Assembly (NCBI GenBank): GCA_900545545.1
Contig: UQZO01000005.1
Location: 1-64,000 of the forward strand
Direction of reading: 5' to 3'
DNA from: an uncultured Subdoligranulum sp.
Lineage (GTDB): Bacteria; Bacillota; Clostridia; Oscillospirales; Ruminococcaceae
Length of the DNA: 64,000 nucleotides
Shown: positions 62,874 to 64,000 of the stretch, one piece after another
How positions within the stretch are numbered: the first letter of the stretch is position 1
Layout: the number at the start of each line of letters is the position of its first letter
The notes under the pieces: generated by a model
Seen by the model: only the letters and a program-made list of their open reading frames with translations
What the model was told of the DNA's origin: nothing
Databases searched by the model: none
Made by a program: the position numbers and the translations under genes

Positions 62874-63135
62874 AGTCGGTTTCACTCCTTATCAATCGTA
62901 GGAGGGCGCAGCACGGCGGGACGCTTTTATCCTTATGCAGTTTTTTCTATGGCAATGCGCAGCAAAGCCCGATCAAAACGGGCAAAAATGCCCGCACTTC
63001 GACCGAGAGTGCGCGAAACAAACGAAAAAAAGCCAAAAATAGGCGTTGCACATTGGTGAAAAGCGGTGTTCCCGGCGGGCGACACCCTATGAAGTTTCCC
63101 GCAAAATCGGTGCGGCCGAACTTCCTTATTTCCTG
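62874..63135 (-). promoter_or_regulatory. Long structured leader of rny, or a separate small RNA
   Basis: The transcript from the promoter at 63142-63170 has about 260 untranslated bases. It can form a stem 63092-63096/63119-63123 with an inner stem 63099-63102/63112-63115, a stem 63065-63069/63082-63086, and a terminator-like 6-bp hairpin (62979-62984 with 62989-62994) followed on the minus strand by TTTT. An alternative stem (62993-62998 with its complement near 63008-63013) overlaps the last. No known riboswitch was recognised; this 325-base gap holds no gene. Confidence 0.45.
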
Positions 63136-63141
63136 TATTTC

Positions 63142-63170
63142 ATTCTATCTTCATTTAGGATAAATGTCAA
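63142..63170 (-). promoter_or_regulatory. Promoter upstream of rny
   Basis: Perfect TTGACA (complement of 63165-63170), a 17-bp spacer and TAGAAT (complement of 63142-63147). Confidence 0.85.
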
Positions 63171-63198
63171 GAAATTGTTACAAAAACGCCGGGGCTTT

Positions 63199-64000
63199 TC
63201 ACGCTGTCACGTCCTCAAACTGGCTGTTGTACAGGTCGGCGTAGAAACCGCCCGCCTCCATCAGCTCGTCGTGGGTGCCCTGCTCCACAATGTCGCCATC
63301 CCGCATGACGAGGATGAGGTCGGCGTTGCGGATGGTGGACAGGCGGTGGGCAATGATGAAGCTGGTGCGGCCCTGCATCAGGCGGTCCATGGCCGCCTGG
63401 ATGCGCTGTTCGGTGCGGGTATCCACGCTGCTGGTGGCTTCGTCCAGCACCAGGATGCGGTTATCGGCCAAAATCGTGCGGGCGATGGTCAGCAGCTGTT
63501 TCTGGCCCTGGCTGACGTTGGAGGCATCCTCGTTGAGTTCCATCTGGTAGCCGCCGGGCAGCGTGCGGATGAAGTGGTCGGCACCCGCGGCCTTGGCGGC
63601 GGCAATGACCTCGTCGTCGGTGGCATCCAGGCGGCCGTAGCGGATGTTCTCCATGATGGTACCCTTGAACAGCCAGGTATCCTGCAGCACCATGCCGAAG
63701 CCCTCGCGCAGAGCGGTGCGGTCAAAGTCGCGGACGTTGTGGCCGTTCAGCGTGATGGAACCGGCATCCACATCGTAGAACCGCATGAGCAGTTTGACCA
63801 TGGTGGTCTTGCCGGCGCCGGTGGGGCCGACGATGGCCACCTTCTGGCCGGGTTTCACCTCACAGCTGAAGTTGTGGATGATGGTCTTATCCGGGGTGTA
63901 GCCGAACTTGACGTGATCGAAGGTCACCTGGCCGTCGATGGAAGCGGGGTCGGCACGGCGGGCCGGGTCGGCGGTCTGGTCCTCCTCCTCTTCGGCCAGG
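63199..64000 (-). CDS. ABC exporter, ATP-binding C-terminal part (gene starts beyond the window)
   Basis: About 267 C-terminal residues are seen; the frame is open to the window edge, preceded by an acidic stretch (LAEEEEDQTADPARR) that likely links to a membrane domain. The nucleotide-binding domain is complete: FDHVKFGYTPDKTIIHNF, Walker A VGPTGAGKTTMVK, VLQDTWLFKGTIMENIRYG, signature VSQGQKQLLTIART, Walker B ILVLDEATSSVDTRTE, and the switch histidine IIAHRLSTIRNAD. This is a lipid/multidrug-type (MsbA/LmrA) half-transporter, often encoded as a pair. The substrate is not known. Confidence 0.93.
   Translation of the reverse strand, partial: LAEEEEDQTADPARRADPASIDGQVTFDHVKFGYTPDKTIIHNFSCEVKPGQKVAIVGPTGAGKTTMVKLLMRFYDVDAGSITLNGHNVRDFDRTALREGFGMVLQDTWLFKGTIMENIRYGRLDATDDEVIAAAKAAGADHFIRTLPGGYQMELNEDASNVSQGQKQLLTIARTILADNRILVLDEATSSVDTRTEQRIQAAMDRLMQGRTSFIIAHRLSTIRNADLILVMRDGDIVEQGTHDELMEAGGFYADLYNSQFEDVTA

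Overview
The window looks like about 64 kb of chromosome from a G+C-rich member of the Clostridia, most likely an Oscillospiraceae relative of Faecalibacterium, Gemmiger or Subdoligranulum. This placement is an inference. It rests on the Firmicutes-type genes and gene order (yhbY-nadD-yqeK-LCP-rsfS-leuS; infC-rpmI-rplT; rnc-smc-ftsY), a T-box leader before ilvB, strong AGGAGG-type ribosome binding sites, class III (NrdDG) ribonucleotide reductase and RNase Y. No rRNA, tRNA, CRISPR array or insertion sequence was seen.

Layout. 1-1.1 kb: the 3' end of a large serine recombinase gene, lying against a truncated MBOAT acyltransferase gene, which suggests the end of an integrated element. 1.6-3.2 kb (-): a small zinc-ribbon membrane protein and an MFS transporter. 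3.4-8.8 kb (-): T-box-ilvB-ilvN-ilvC-ilvD, with a threonine dehydratase gene nearby at 10.1-11.3 kb (-), which together cover isoleucine/valine synthesis. 8.9-10 kb (+): a DUF815 AAA ATPase. 11.6-14.3 kb: an aldose-epimerase-like gene (-) divergent from uxaC (+). 14.4-17.6 kb: divergent nrdG and nrdD with NrdR-like boxes on both sides. 17.8-22.9 kb (+): an alcohol/aldehyde dehydrogenase pair, then a fused feoA-feoB gene. 23-50 kb (-): a nearly unbroken minus-strand block that includes a GT2 glycosyltransferase, leuS-rsfS-LCP-yqeK-nadD-yhbY, rdgB-ftsY-smc-rnc-plsX-trmFO-topA-dprA-SPOUT methyltransferase, a surface cassette (VTC polymerase-like, DUF4956, two CotH kinases) and rplT-rpmI-infC. 50.2-54.4 kb (+): ddl-murI-DUF1934-argS. 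55.7-64 kb (-): a GNAT acetyltransferase with a possible attenuating leader, a 77-residue protein, tatD, an EamA transporter, metG, an Asp/Glu racemase, rny, and the 3' end of an ABC exporter gene.

The most unusual object is at about 54.59-55.63 kb. It is roughly 1.04 kb long, A- and purine-rich, has no convincing reading frame, contains many short hairpins and a repeated 14-nt motif, and sits between a promoter-like sequence and a strong intrinsic terminator on the + strand. I read it as a candidate large structured non-coding RNA in the size range of OLE, GOLLD or ROOL RNAs, but I cannot assign it to a family. The next most interesting region is the CotH-CotH-DUF4956-VTC cassette. Its two 729-residue CotH proteins are nearly identical in their N-terminal halves and diverged in their kinase halves. 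Smaller points are an ATC start for infC, a possible ACG start for a racemase, the paired NrdR sites, and candidate attenuating leaders before the GNAT and rny genes.
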